From: Gryllotalpicola daejeonensis
GTDB taxonomy: Bacteria > Actinomycetota > Actinomycetes > Actinomycetales > Microbacteriaceae
Direction of reading: 5' to 3'
Assembly: GCF_039538145.1 (NCBI RefSeq)
Contig: NZ_BAABBV010000001.1
Coordinates: forward strand, 372,001-436,000
DNA: 64,000 nt
Part shown: positions 7,261 through 20,266 of the stretch, piece after piece
Position numbering within the stretch: position 1 is the stretch's first letter
How the letters are laid out: each line of letters starts with the position of its first letter
Position numbers and translations under genes: made by a program
The notes under the pieces: model-generated
What the model saw: the letters and a program-made list of their open reading frames with translations, nothing else
Database searches by the model: none
Told to the model about the DNA's origin: nothing

Positions 7261-8148
7261 ATGACCGCACGCCGCCGCCTCTGGAGCGGCTCGGCGGTGC
7301 AGCTCGGCAGCCTGGTCAGCGTCAACTTCGGCTCGGCGATCGCCGGCCTGATCATCCCCGCCGTCGGTGTCGTCCCGGTCGTCACCGCGCGTCAGCTGGT
7401 GACGGTCGCGACCCTCGTGCCGTTCTGGCGCCCCACTCGAGTGGGGTTCACCTGGCGCCGGCTCTGGCCGGCACTCGCGCTCGGCGTCGCCCTGCTCGCC
7501 ATGAACCTGACGTTCTATCTCGCCGTGCACCTGCTCGGTCTCGGCATCGCCGCGGTGCTCGAGTACCTCGGCCCGTTCGCGCTCGCGGTGCTGGGCTCGC
7601 GCAGGATCATCGACGGGGCGTGCGCCGTCGGCGCCGCGGCCGGCGTGGTGCTGCTGTCTGAGGCATCCGGTCACCTGAACGCCGCAGGCGTCGTCGCGGC
7701 GCTGGCCGCCGCCGCGTTCTGGGCCGCCTACATCCTGTTCTCGCGCCGCGTCGCGCTCGCGCTGCCCGGGCTCGAGGGCATCACGATCGCGAGCATCGTG
7801 ACCACCGTGATCTCGCTGCCGCTCGCGCTCGTCACCATCTCGTGGCAGAGCGTGAGCATGCGCGACTGGATGCTTCTGCTGGCGCTCGGCCTGCTGTCGA
7901 GCGCCGTGCCCTACAGCCTCGACGCGTTCGTGCTGCGACGCCTGACGCCGCGGATCTATGCCGTCGTGACCGCGTTCGGGCCGGCCGTCGCGGCGGTCTT
8001 CGGGTGGCTCGTGCTGCACGAGCACTTCACCCTGGCGATGGTCGCCGGCATCGCGCTGGTCGTGGTGAGCGCCGCGGTCGCGATCCTGAGCCACCGCGAA
8101 TCCGATTCACAGCCGAGCCCTATCGCACCCGAGGCCGGCGCCGCGTAA
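7261..8148 (+). CDS. EamA/RhtA-type drug-metabolite transporter
   Basis: A 295-residue membrane protein of the DMT superfamily with about ten hydrophobic segments in two EamA repeats. Features close to RhtA (threonine/homoserine exporter) are the N-terminal QLGSLVSVNFGSAIAGLIIP, FYLAVHLLGLGIAAVLEYLGPFALAVLGSRR in repeat 1 and VPYSLDAFVLRRLTPRIYAVV in repeat 2. An amino-acid or metabolite efflux role is known for that family and inferred here. The stop codon TAA is shared with the -10 element of the next gene. The gene appears to have its own leaderless promoter. Confidence 0.88.
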   Translation: MTARRRLWSGSAVQLGSLVSVNFGSAIAGLIIPAVGVVPVVTARQLVTVATLVPFWRPTRVGFTWRRLWPALALGVALLAMNLTFYLAVHLLGLGIAAVLEYLGPFALAVLGSRRIIDGACAVGAAAGVVLLSEASGHLNAAGVVAALAAAAFWAAYILFSRRVALALPGLEGITIASIVTTVISLPLALVTISWQSVSMRDWMLLLALGLLSSAVPYSLDAFVLRRLTPRIYAVVTAFGPAVAAVFGWLVLHEHFTLAMVAGIALVVVSAAVAILSHRESDSQPSPIAPEAGAA

Positions 8149-8151
8149 CCT
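8146..8151 (+). promoter_or_regulatory. Likely -10 element (TAACCT) overlapping the EamA stop codon
   Basis: TAACCT contains the TAA stop of the EamA gene and is followed by six bases (GCCAGC) and the GTG at 8158. The same design, a TAACCT over an upstream stop, is found before aroC. Confidence 0.5.
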
Positions 8152-8157
8152 GCCAGC

Positions 8158-8637
8158 GTGCTGTTCCGCGACCGCGACGAGGCGGGCCGAATGCTCGCCG
8201 ATCTGCTGCTGAACCTGAGGGCGGCGAGGCCCGTCGTGCTCGGCATCCCGGCCGGCGGCGTGCTGGTCGCGCAGGTCGTCGCGCGTGAGCTGGGGGCGCC
8301 GCTGGGTGCAGTGGCGAGCGGATGCCTGACCGAGACGGACCTCGAAGACCGAACCGTCCTCGTCGTCGACGAGGGCGTCAACACCGGCGCGACGATGCGC
8401 GCCGCGCTCGAGACCGTCGCAGCGGCTCACCCCAGGCAGGTCTTCGCCGCCGCGCCCGTCGCACCGAGGCGGCTCAGCCTCGGGCGGCTCGCGGCCGACC
8501 TCTACGCGATCGCGCGGCCCGAACCCCTCTCGAGCGTTCGGCGGTGGTACGCCGAACTTCCCGAGGTGTCAGAAGACGAGGTGCGGGCCGCGCTGGGCGG
8601 TCAGGACTGGGCGTACGCCGGCGCGACCTCGTTGTGA
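8158..8637 (+). CDS. Short phosphoribosyltransferase-domain protein, probable internal deletion
   Basis: A 159-residue protein related to the stand-alone type I phosphoribosyltransferases of Actinobacteria. It starts MLFRDRDEAGRMLADLL, has VVLGIPAGGVLVAQVVARELGAPL, and carries a PRPP-loop-like VLVVDEGVNTGATMRAAL. In typical relatives about 50-60 residues lie between the GAPL segment and the PRPP loop (RKLG, the PELAMGA block and a helical hood); here only about 15 residues separate them. The loop also has DEG rather than the usual DDG. Either a minimal functional form or a degraded enzyme. It overlaps the end of the convergent pyk gene by 37 bases. Confidence 0.75.
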   Translation: MLFRDRDEAGRMLADLLLNLRAARPVVLGIPAGGVLVAQVVARELGAPLGAVASGCLTETDLEDRTVLVVDEGVNTGATMRAALETVAAAHPRQVFAAAPVAPRRLSLGRLAADLYAIARPEPLSSVRRWYAELPEVSEDEVRAALGGQDWAYAGATSL

Positions 8638-10046
8638 GCGTGGCCGACCGTGTAGACGCGCATGTCGTTGGTCGTGCCGGGCAGCCCAGGAGGCGAACCG
8701 GAGATGACGACGACCTTCTCGCCGTAGGTCGCGAGACCCTCGCCGATCAGGGCGTCGTCGACCTGGCGGAAGTACTCGTCGGTGTAGGTCACGGTGTCGA
8801 CGAGCGAGGACTGCACACCCCAGACCAGCGCCATGCGGCGGCGGGTCGCCTCGTCGGTCGCGAATGCGCGCATCGGGATCGCGTGGCGCAGGCGCGCCAT
8901 GCGGCGGGCGGTGTCGCCGGACTCGGTGAAGATGCAGACGAACTTCGCGCCGACGAACTCGGCGACCTCGGCCGCGGCGAGCGTGATCGCGCCGCCCTGG
9001 GTGCGCGGCTTGGTGCCGAGCGGGGGCACGCGCTCGAGGCCGTGCTCCTCAGTCGACTCGATGATCTTCGCCATCGTCTGCACGGTGATGGTCGGGAACT
9101 CGCCGACGCTGGTCTCACCAGAGAGCATCACGGCGTCCGCGCCGTCGAGGATCGCGTTCGCGCAGTCGGATGCCTCAGCGCGCGTCGGGCGCGGGCTGGA
9201 GATCATCGACTCGAGCACCTGCGTCGCCACGATGACCGGCTTGGCCATGCGGCGGGCGAGCTCGACCGCGCGCTTCTGCACGATCGGCACCTGCTCGAGC
9301 GGCAGCTCGACGCCGAGGTCGCCGCGGGCGACCATGATCGCATCGAACGCGTCGATGATCTCTTCGAGCGCCTCGACCGCCTGCGGCTTCTCGATCTTCG
9401 CGATGACGGGGATCTTGCGCCCCTCTTCGGCCATGATCTCGTGCACGCGGTCGATGTCCTTGGCGTTGCGCACGAACGACAGGGCGATGTAGTCGGCGCC
9501 GAGGCGCAGGCCCCAGCGCAGGTCGGCCTCGTCCTTCTCGCTCAGCGCGGGGACGTTGACGGCCACGCCGGGCAGGTTGATGCCCTTGTTGTTCGAGACG
9601 GCACCGGGCACCGTGACCTCGGTCGTGACGCGCGGGCCGTCGACCGAGACGACGCGCAGGCCGACCTTGCCGTCATCGATCAGCAGCGGGTCGCCGGGCT
9701 TCACGTCGTCGGGCAGGCCCTTGAACGTCGTGCCGGAGATCTCCTGGTTGCCGACGATCTCTTCGGTGGTGATCGTGAAGATGTCGCCCTCGCGCAGGTC
9801 GTAGGGCCCGGCCTCGAACTTGCCCAGGCGGATCTTCGGGCCCTGCAGGTCGACCATGACCGCCACCGGCTTGCCGAGGTCGTCGGCCGCCTTGCGCACG
9901 TTCGCGTAGACGCCCTCGTGCACGTCGTAGCTGCCGTGGCTCAGGTTCATGCGAGCCACATCGACACCCGCCTCGATGATCGCGCGGATCGCTTCGTAGC
10001 TCGATGTTGCAGGGCCGAGTGTGGCGACGATCTTGGCTCGTCTCAT
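8601..10046 (-). CDS. pyk: Pyruvate kinase
   Basis: Converts phosphoenolpyruvate and ADP to pyruvate and ATP, the last step of glycolysis. The 481-residue protein begins MRRAKIVATLGPATSSYE, has the R-x-N-x-SHG block (ARMNLSHGSYD), the catalytic lysine segment VIAKIEKPQAVEALEEI, and MVARGDLGVELP, all diagnostic. The C-terminal regulatory domain is complete. The 63 bases upstream to gltD include TAGCCT (10114-10119, minus strand), a possible -10 element for a leader of about 60 bases; no strong Shine-Dalgarno is seen. Its 3' end overlaps the phosphoribosyltransferase gene. Confidence 0.97.
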   Translation of the reverse strand: MRRAKIVATLGPATSSYEAIRAIIEAGVDVARMNLSHGSYDVHEGVYANVRKAADDLGKPVAVMVDLQGPKIRLGKFEAGPYDLREGDIFTITTEEIVGNQEISGTTFKGLPDDVKPGDPLLIDDGKVGLRVVSVDGPRVTTEVTVPGAVSNNKGINLPGVAVNVPALSEKDEADLRWGLRLGADYIALSFVRNAKDIDRVHEIMAEEGRKIPVIAKIEKPQAVEALEEIIDAFDAIMVARGDLGVELPLEQVPIVQKRAVELARRMAKPVIVATQVLESMISSPRPTRAEASDCANAILDGADAVMLSGETSVGEFPTITVQTMAKIIESTEEHGLERVPPLGTKPRTQGGAITLAAAEVAEFVGAKFVCIFTESGDTARRMARLRHAIPMRAFATDEATRRRMALVWGVQSSLVDTVTYTDEYFRQVDDALIGEGLATYGEKVVVISGSPPGLPGTTNDMRVYTVGHAHNEVAPAYAQS

Positions 10047-10109
10047 GATGCTTGGTATTCAGCTTTCGTTTCGTGAGGGGAATGCGCGGGCGATCAGCCT
10101 TCAGCGCAT

Positions 10110-11559
10110 TTACAGGCTAATGCCTCGCTCGGTCGCCTTGATAGGCGAGGGCAGCTCCGTGTCGCCCTCGAGGTAGCGGTCGACCGCGGCGGCAGCGGCA
10201 CGGCCCTCGGCGATCGCCCACACGATGAGCGACTGACCGCGGCCGGCGTCGCCCGCCACGAAGACGCCCGGCTCGGCCGTCGCGTAGTCGTCGTCGCGCG
10301 CCACGTTGCCGCGGCCGTCGAAGCGCAGGCCGAGCTGGTCGGCGAGGAACTGCTGCTCCGGGCCGGTGAAGCCGAGGGCGAGCAGCACGAGGTCAGCGGG
10401 GATCTCGCGCTCGGTGCCCGACTTCGGCACGCGGCGCCCGTCGATGAACTCGGTCTCGGCGACGCGCAGAGCGCGCACCTCGCCGGCGTCGTTGCGCAGG
10501 AACTCGACGGTCGAGGCGAGGAACTCGCGCTTGCCGCCCTCTTCGTGGGCGCTCGACACCTCGAACAGGCGCGGGTCGGTGGGCCACGGCTCGTGCTCGG
10601 CGCGCTCGAGCGGCGGGCGGGCGCCGATGGCGAGGTTGGTGACGGATGCCGCGCCCTGACGGTGCGCCGTGCCGATGCAGTCCGCACCGGTGTCGCCGCC
10701 GCCGATGACGACGACGTGCTTGTCCTCTGCGGTGATCTGGTTCGCGACGCTGTCGCCTGCCCCGGCGCGGTTCTGCTGGGTGAGGTACTCCATCGCGAAG
10801 TGGACGCCGGGCAGGTCGCGGCCCGGGATCGGCAGGTCGCGCGGCACCATGGCGCCGGTGGCGACGACGACGGCGTCGTAGCGCGCCCGCAGGTCGCTCC
10901 ACGTGATGTCGGTGCCGATATCGATGCCCGCGCGGAAGCGCGTGCCCTCCGCCGTCATCTGCGCGAGGCGCTGGTCGAGGCGCCGCTTCTCGAACTTGAA
11001 GTCGGGGATGCCGTAGCGCAGCAGGCCGCCGATGCGGTCGTCGCGCTCGTAGACCGCGACGGTGTGGCCGGCGCGGGTCAGCTGCTGGGCCGCGGCGAGC
11101 CCGGCGGGGCCCGAGCCGACGACCGCGACCGTCTTGCCGGTCAGGCGCTGCGGCGGGTGCGGCTCGATCCAGCCCTTGCTCCAGCCCTCGTCGGCCAGCG
11201 AGACCTCGACCTGCTTGATGGTCACAGGCGGCTGGTTGATGCCGAGCACGCACGACGACTCGCACGGGGCGGGGCACAGCGTGCCCGTGAACTCCGGGAA
11301 GTTGTTGGTGGCGTGCAGGCGCTCGAGCGCCTGGCGGCCCTCGCCGCGCCACGTGAGGTCGTTCCACTCGGGGATCAGGTTGCCGAGCGGGCAGCCGCGG
11401 TGGCAGAACGGGATGCCGCAGTCCATGCAGCGGCCGGCCTGCCGGCGCAGCTGGGTCGCGTCGCCCTGCTCATAGACCTCTTTCCAGTCCATGAGTCGAA
11501 CCGAGACGGGCCGCCGCTTGGGCAGCTCGCGCTCGGTGACCTTCAGAAAGCCCTTCGGG

Positions 11560-11567
<8 letters not shown>
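10110..11567 (-). CDS. gltD: Glutamate synthase small subunit
   Basis: The beta subunit of NADPH-dependent glutamate synthase (GOGAT), which passes electrons from NADPH through FAD to the large subunit. The 485-residue protein has the N-terminal [4Fe-4S] cysteines (CMDCGIPFCHRGCPLGN, then CESSC), the FAD fold GSGPAGLAAAQQL, the NADPH fold VIGGGDTGADC, and a C-terminal VFVAGDAGRGQSLIVWAI. Its ATG overlaps the gltB stop by 8 bases, so the two subunits are translated in tandem. Together they make two glutamates from glutamine and 2-oxoglutarate. Confidence 0.97.
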
Positions 11568-16155
<4,588 letters not shown>

Positions 16156-16260
16156 TCTCAACCGTCCTCACGTGAATGGGGAAAAGTGACTGGTGGGGAC
16201 GCCTTCGGCCCTACGAGGAGTCGGTCTAAGTGGTGCGGGTGCCTTGCCGACAGTGCATTT

Positions 16261-17250
16261 CTATGAGCCGGAGCGGCTTGTGGCCTCGGCGTCGCCCTGC
16301 ACGGGCTCGTTCGAGTCTACGACATCGCTCTGGCCGGTCTGGTCGCCCTCTCCTGCCCGGTTGCGGTCGGCGCTCTCGCCCGGCGTCCACTCGTAGCCGC
16401 GGCGGTACACGCTCGGCTCGGCGCCGTGGTGCCGGTGGCTCTGCACGGCGATGATCACGATGCCGAGGACGATCGCGCCGAACGCGGCCCAGACGTTCGT
16501 GGGGATGCCGAGGAAGCTGAACTCGCTCGGGTCGATGCGAATCGACTCGAGCCAGCTGCGGCCGACGCCGTACCAGATCAGGTACATGCCGAAGAAGATG
16601 CCCCAGCGCGGCTTGTACTTGCGCTCGATGAGCAGCAGCACGGCGATGCCGACGAGGTTCCAGATGATCTCGTAGAGGAACAGCGGGTGGAACAGCGTGC
16701 CGCTCGGCAGGCCGGCGGGGAACGCCTTGTTGTCGCTCGAGATCTGCAGACCCCACGGCATCTTGGTCGGCAGGCCGAAGAGCTCGTTGTTGACGTAGTT
16801 GCCGAGGCGGCCGACCGCCTGCGCGAGCAGCAGGCCGGGCACGAGCGCGTCGGCGAACGACCAGAAGCGCAGCTTGTGCTTGGGCAGCGCGCAGGCGAGC
16901 CAAAGGCCGACGGCGCCACCGATCAGCGAGCCGAAGATCGCGTTGCCGCCGTCCCAGATGGCGAACACGTTCCAGAGGTTCGCGCCCGAGTAGAAGTAGT
17001 CGTGGGGGTGCGTGAACACGTGGTAGAACCGCGCCCCGATGATGCCCAGCGGAACCGTCCACAGCACGACATCGAGCACCACACCGGGCTCGCCGCCGCG
17101 CTTCGTCAGACGCACGTGGGTCCACCAGGCGGCGACGATGATGCCGGCCAGGATCAGCAGCGCGTAGAGGTGGATCGTCAGGGGTCCGATCTTCCACGAC
17201 TGCCATGCGGCCGTGGGGCTCGGGATGCTCGAGACAAGCGCTTCCAGCAA
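16261..17250 (-). CDS. lgt: Prolipoprotein diacylglyceryl transferase
   Basis: The integral membrane enzyme that transfers diacylglycerol from phosphatidylglycerol to the lipobox cysteine of prolipoproteins, the first step of lipoprotein maturation. The 329-residue protein has about seven membrane segments, the GARFYHV and HPHDYFYSGANLWNVFAIWDGG segments, and the Lgt signature AVGRLGNYVNNELFG with the phosphatidylglycerol-binding arginine. A hydrophilic charged tail of about 60 residues follows, as in other Actinobacteria. The TTG at 17250 is the chosen start; GGAAGG lies 10 bases upstream and no ATG or GTG fits. In this family lgt normally follows trpA directly; here a three-gene insert separates them. 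Confidence 0.95.
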   Translation of the reverse strand: MLEALVSSIPSPTAAWQSWKIGPLTIHLYALLILAGIIVAAWWTHVRLTKRGGEPGVVLDVVLWTVPLGIIGARFYHVFTHPHDYFYSGANLWNVFAIWDGGNAIFGSLIGGAVGLWLACALPKHKLRFWSFADALVPGLLLAQAVGRLGNYVNNELFGLPTKMPWGLQISSDNKAFPAGLPSGTLFHPLFLYEIIWNLVGIAVLLLIERKYKPRWGIFFGMYLIWYGVGRSWLESIRIDPSEFSFLGIPTNVWAAFGAIVLGIVIIAVQSHRHHGAEPSVYRRGYEWTPGESADRNRAGEGDQTGQSDVVDSNEPVQGDAEATSRSGS

Positions 17251-17374
17251 GGTGATGGTGCCTTCCGTGGGGAGTCGCCCCGATGGGGTGCGGGGCCGGG
17301 AGAAGTCTAGGGGGCGAGCTTATGTGCTTCACGCCGGGACGCGGTGGCGGACGCCTCGCGAGCCGGCGTGCTCA

Positions 17375-17440
17375 CCCATCGAGGTGTGCCGAAACGGGCC
17401 TTTGCGCGCTGATTCCCCCGCTTCGGAACACCTCGATGGG
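17375..17440. repeat. Long intergenic palindrome between lgt and the methyltransferase gene
   Basis: Arms of 22 bases (17375-17396 and 17419-17440) are complementary at 20 positions: the outer 13 bp (CCCATCGAGGTGT) are perfect, then one mismatch, CCGAA, another mismatch and CG. The loop is 22 bases. It begins 17 bases after the methyltransferase stop on the minus strand. There is no T tract, so it is not a standard terminator; it may stop or stabilise RNA, or be one copy of a dispersed repeat. Confidence 0.75.
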
Positions 17441-17456
17441 GCGAACCACGGATGCT

Positions 17457-18161
17457 TCAGGCGGGGCGCTGCGCAAGGAACGTCACGAGCGTCGAGGTCA
17501 GTACGTACTCCTGACCGTCTCGCCTTTCCTTGACCGTCGCCGGCGCAGACCACTGCTGCATGACGGTGAAGTCCGTGAACGCCCCGCTGAGGAGCGCCGA
17601 TGCCTGATCGCTCGTGATCCCGCTCTCGAGAAGTGCCGGTCGCTCCTCTCCGTCCGTGGTGACTTCGCGTCTGTCGCCGATGATGCCGATCGCAACAACA
17701 CCGCCAGGCGCAGTCGCCCGGGCGATGCGCGCCAGAAGAGCGGCGATGGTATCCAGGTCAGGCAAGTGCTCGATCGCTGAGAAGGCGACAACCAGATCGG
17801 CTGGTTCGTCGAACTGATAGTCCGCGAGATCGGCGGCGACGGTCTGCACCTCGATCTGCGGAGAAGCCGGAAGGTGCGACTTCAGCCTTTCGAGCGCGTC
17901 GGGCAGCAGATCCACGGCGATGACGGTTGATCCACTGTGCACACGCTCGACAATCGGGATCGTGTGTCGACCAACGCCTGCACCGAGGTCATAGGCGATG
18001 ACCGGCCGCGTCTGGTCGACGAGATCGAGCGCGTCGAGAACCAGCCGATGCGGCTTCGCGAGCCACGAACCCGGAGTCCCGATATCGGCACTCGCATAGA
18101 ACTCACGGTGATAGCGCACGGTCTCCGCCCGTGCCGCGTCGAAGTCAGCTGCCTCGCTCAC
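17457..18161 (-). CDS. Class I SAM-dependent methyltransferase
   Basis: A 234-residue Rossmann-fold methyltransferase. Motif I is VIAYDLGAGVGRHTIPI, the acidic end of strand 2 is VIAVDLLPDAL, motif II/III appears as LVVAFSAIEHLPDLDTI, and GGVVAIGIIGD follows. The substrate is not evident; the family includes small-molecule and quinone methyltransferases. It overlaps the DUF1990 gene by 4 bases. Its base composition is lower than its surroundings: two stretches I counted (17761-17820 and 17941-18000) have 34 and 36 G+C of 60. With the palindrome after its stop, this suggests a later insertion between trpA and lgt. Confidence 0.85.
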   Translation of the reverse strand: MSEAADFDAARAETVRYHREFYASADIGTPGSWLAKPHRLVLDALDLVDQTRPVIAYDLGAGVGRHTIPIVERVHSGSTVIAVDLLPDALERLKSHLPASPQIEVQTVAADLADYQFDEPADLVVAFSAIEHLPDLDTIAALLARIARATAPGGVVAIGIIGDRREVTTDGEERPALLESGITSDQASALLSGAFTDFTVMQQWSAPATVKERRDGQEYVLTSTLVTFLAQRPA

Positions 18162-18649
18162 CGAAGCGCTCGCAGATAGCGGCGGTGGGCGATCGTTTGC
18201 GCGATGAGCAACAGGGGGAAGAGCACGCGCCAGGCGCCGCTCGGGGCGGGGCGCGTCAGCGAGCGGACGATGAGACGGATGCCTGCGGCGGAGCGCTCGA
18301 GAATGAACGCCTCCTCGCCGTCGACTGGGTGCCCCGGGAGTGTGCGGTACGAGAAGCCGACTCGATCGGGTTCGTCCACGACCCGCACGACCTCGATCGG
18401 CTCGCGCACCGTGATGCCGAGAGCGCCCGCCGTGATCGTCAGCCGCGTGCCGGGGCGCACGGCCTCGGCAGAGTTGACACGAAAGCCGCTGCGCGTCTTG
18501 ACGCCCCAGTGCAGCAGCGCGTCCCGGCAGCGCTTCCAGGCGCTGTCGCCGTCGCCGACGACGGCAGAGATCTCGGAACGCCGATACCTACCACCTGCAT
18601 CAGCGGGCCACACGGCCAGCTCGGGATACGTCCTACCGGCTGTGCTCAC
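18158..18649 (-). CDS. DUF1990 family protein
   Basis: A 163-residue protein of the DUF1990 family (START/YndB-like fold), of unknown function. Recognisable parts are GRYRRSEISAVVGDGDSAWKR near the start, RPGTRLTITAGALGITV, and RVGFSYRTLPGHPVDGEEAF, followed by a C-terminal R-rich segment. The GTG at 18649 lies 6 bases after the stop of the double-VOC gene, and the stop overlaps the methyltransferase start (ATGA), so all three are one transcription unit. The fold is associated with binding hydrophobic small molecules, but no ligand is known. Confidence 0.85.
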   Translation of the reverse strand: MSTAGRTYPELAVWPADAGGRYRRSEISAVVGDGDSAWKRCRDALLHWGVKTRSGFRVNSAEAVRPGTRLTITAGALGITVREPIEVVRVVDEPDRVGFSYRTLPGHPVDGEEAFILERSAAGIRLIVRSLTRPAPSGAWRVLFPLLLIAQTIAHRRYLRALR

Positions 18650-18655
18650 GGGCGG

Positions 18656-19390
18656 TCAGCGGTCGCAGACGAGCAGGATGTTGCCGTCTGGGTCTCGCAG
18701 TGTGAAGAAGAGACACATCGCCGGGTCGCCCTCGATCGCGGTCGGCGAGAGTCCCTCGGACTCGAGCCGGGCTCGGGTCGCGTCGAGGTCGGCGACGACG
18801 AGGTTGTGCGTGGCGAAGCCGAGGCCGGGCGCGGTCATCCCGCTGAGCGGCCCCATTAGCGTGAGGGTCGCCCCGGGGCCACCTTCCAGCACGGCCGACC
18901 ACGGCGTCACGGTTACCGCAGAGAGCCTGAACGTCTTGGCGTACCACTCCGCGGCCTCGGCGGGGTCCGCCACCGGCACGAACGCCGTCCCGACGCGGGT
19001 GGTGGCCTGCTTCTCGACGAGGACGTACTCGTTGCCGAGGAGGTCGAGCACGTGGCATACCCGGGCGCCGGCGGCATACGTCGGCTCGATCCGGAAGCGG
19101 ACGCCGTTCTCGCGCCAGGCCGCCACGGTGCGGTCGAACTCGTCGGTGTAGAGCACGGCGACCGGCTCGCCGCCGGTCTGCGCGCCCACGCGGGCGAGGC
19201 CCTCCGCGCTCTGCGAGCGGAGCAGCCACACTCCCCCGTCATCGCCCGCGAAAGCGACGTGCACGAAGCGCTGCCCGTCTTCGGCGACCCCGTCGTGCAG
19301 CACGCGGCAACCGAACGCCTCCGTGTAGAACTTCAACGCGGCATCCTGGTCATCGACCAGCACGACCGCACGCCTCAGCAGAACCGCCAC
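18656..19390 (-). CDS. VOC family protein with two glyoxalase-like domains
   Basis: A 244-residue protein with two tandem VOC units: residues about 5-125 (VVLVDDQDAALKFYTEAFGC to VCHVLDLLGNEYVLVE) and about 135-243 (FVPVADPAEAAEWYAKTF to FFTLRDPDGNILLVCDR). Each unit ends with the characteristic D-P/L-x-GN segment. Such proteins act as dioxygenases, epimerases or drug-binding resistance proteins; which applies cannot be read here. The GTG at 19390 is the start. TAGACT about 40 bases upstream is a possible -10 element. It is the first gene of the three-gene insert downstream of trpA. Confidence 0.85.
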   Translation of the reverse strand: MAVLLRRAVVLVDDQDAALKFYTEAFGCRVLHDGVAEDGQRFVHVAFAGDDGGVWLLRSQSAEGLARVGAQTGGEPVAVLYTDEFDRTVAAWRENGVRFRIEPTYAAGARVCHVLDLLGNEYVLVEKQATTRVGTAFVPVADPAEAAEWYAKTFRLSAVTVTPWSAVLEGGPGATLTLMGPLSGMTAPGLGFATHNLVVADLDATRARLESEGLSPTAIEGDPAMCLFFTLRDPDGNILLVCDR

Positions 19391-19465
19391 CCCGGTACCC
19401 TCTCTCGCCCTTGAAATCAGCGAGGGGAGTCTATCGGCGCAGAAGCGCCCGGCTCAGCGCCCGAC

Positions 19466-20266
19466 TCAGCGCGCGGTGCCGGCGGCGAGAGACGATGCGG
19501 CGGCGCGCACGCCCGCCACTCCCCCGTCGGCCAGCGACTTCACCAGCATCGCACCCACGATCGCACCGTCGGCGTACGACAGCACCTCGCTGACCTGCTC
19601 GCCCGTCGAGATTCCGATGCCGACGCAGACCGAGTCGGCGCCCGCGGTGCGCAGGCGGCCGACGAGGCCACGCGCGGCCTCGTCGACGGACGCCCGAGCG
19701 CCGGTGACCCCCATGGTCGAGACGGCGTACACGAAGCCCCGCGAGGCCTCCGTCGCCTGACGCAGGCGCTCGTCGGTCGACGTGGGCGCGGCGAGGAAGA
19801 CGCGGTCGAGCCCGGTGCGATCGCTGGCGGCGATCCAGTCGGATGCCGAGTCGGGAGTGATGTCAGGTGTGATCAGCCCCGCACCGCCCGCCGCGGCCAG
19901 CTCGTCGGCGAAGCGCTCGACGCCGAACTGCAGCACCGGGTTCCAGTAGGTCATCACGAGCGCGGGCGCCGAGACCTGCGCGCGGATCTGCCGGATCGCC
20001 TCGAAGAGGTGCGGGATCTTGAAGCCGTTCGTCAGCGACTGCTGCGCCGCCGCCTGGATGACCGTTCCGTCCATCACGGGGTCGGAGTACGGCAGGCCGA
20101 GCTCGAGGATGTCGACACCCGACTCGACGAGCGCGACCGCCGCGTCGATCGAGGTCGTCAGGTCGGGGAATCCGATCGGCAGATAGCCGACCAGCGCGCC
20201 CTTGCGTGACGCGCGAGCATCGGCGACCGCCTGCGCGACCGGGGATGACGTCGTGGTGTCGCTCAT
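19466..20266 (-). CDS. trpA: Tryptophan synthase alpha chain
   Basis: Cleaves indole-3-glycerol phosphate to indole and glyceraldehyde-3-phosphate; indole then moves through a tunnel to TrpB. The 266-residue TIM barrel shows ILELGLPYSDPVMDG, which carries the catalytic Glu and Asp, LITPDITPDSASDW, and the phosphate-binding VGIGISTGEQV near the C terminus. The ATG overlaps the trpB stop by 4 bases. The last codons sit in a short 12-base tandem repeat (19445-19468) that ends at the stop. It is the last gene of the trp run. Confidence 0.97.
   Translation of the reverse strand: MSDTTTSSPVAQAVADARASRKGALVGYLPIGFPDLTTSIDAAVALVESGVDILELGLPYSDPVMDGTVIQAAAQQSLTNGFKIPHLFEAIRQIRAQVSAPALVMTYWNPVLQFGVERFADELAAAGGAGLITPDITPDSASDWIAASDRTGLDRVFLAAPTSTDERLRQATEASRGFVYAVSTMGVTGARASVDEAARGLVGRLRTAGADSVCVGIGISTGEQVSEVLSYADGAIVGAMLVKSLADGGVAGVRAAASSLAAGTAR

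Noticed and set aside
8322..10076. Long plus-strand open frame across pyk
   Set aside because: Antisense shadow of pyruvate kinase; Arg/Asp/His-rich with no domain.
19445..19468. 12-base tandem repeat at the end of trpA
   Set aside because: Two copies with one mismatch of a GC-rich unit; most likely local slippage without function.
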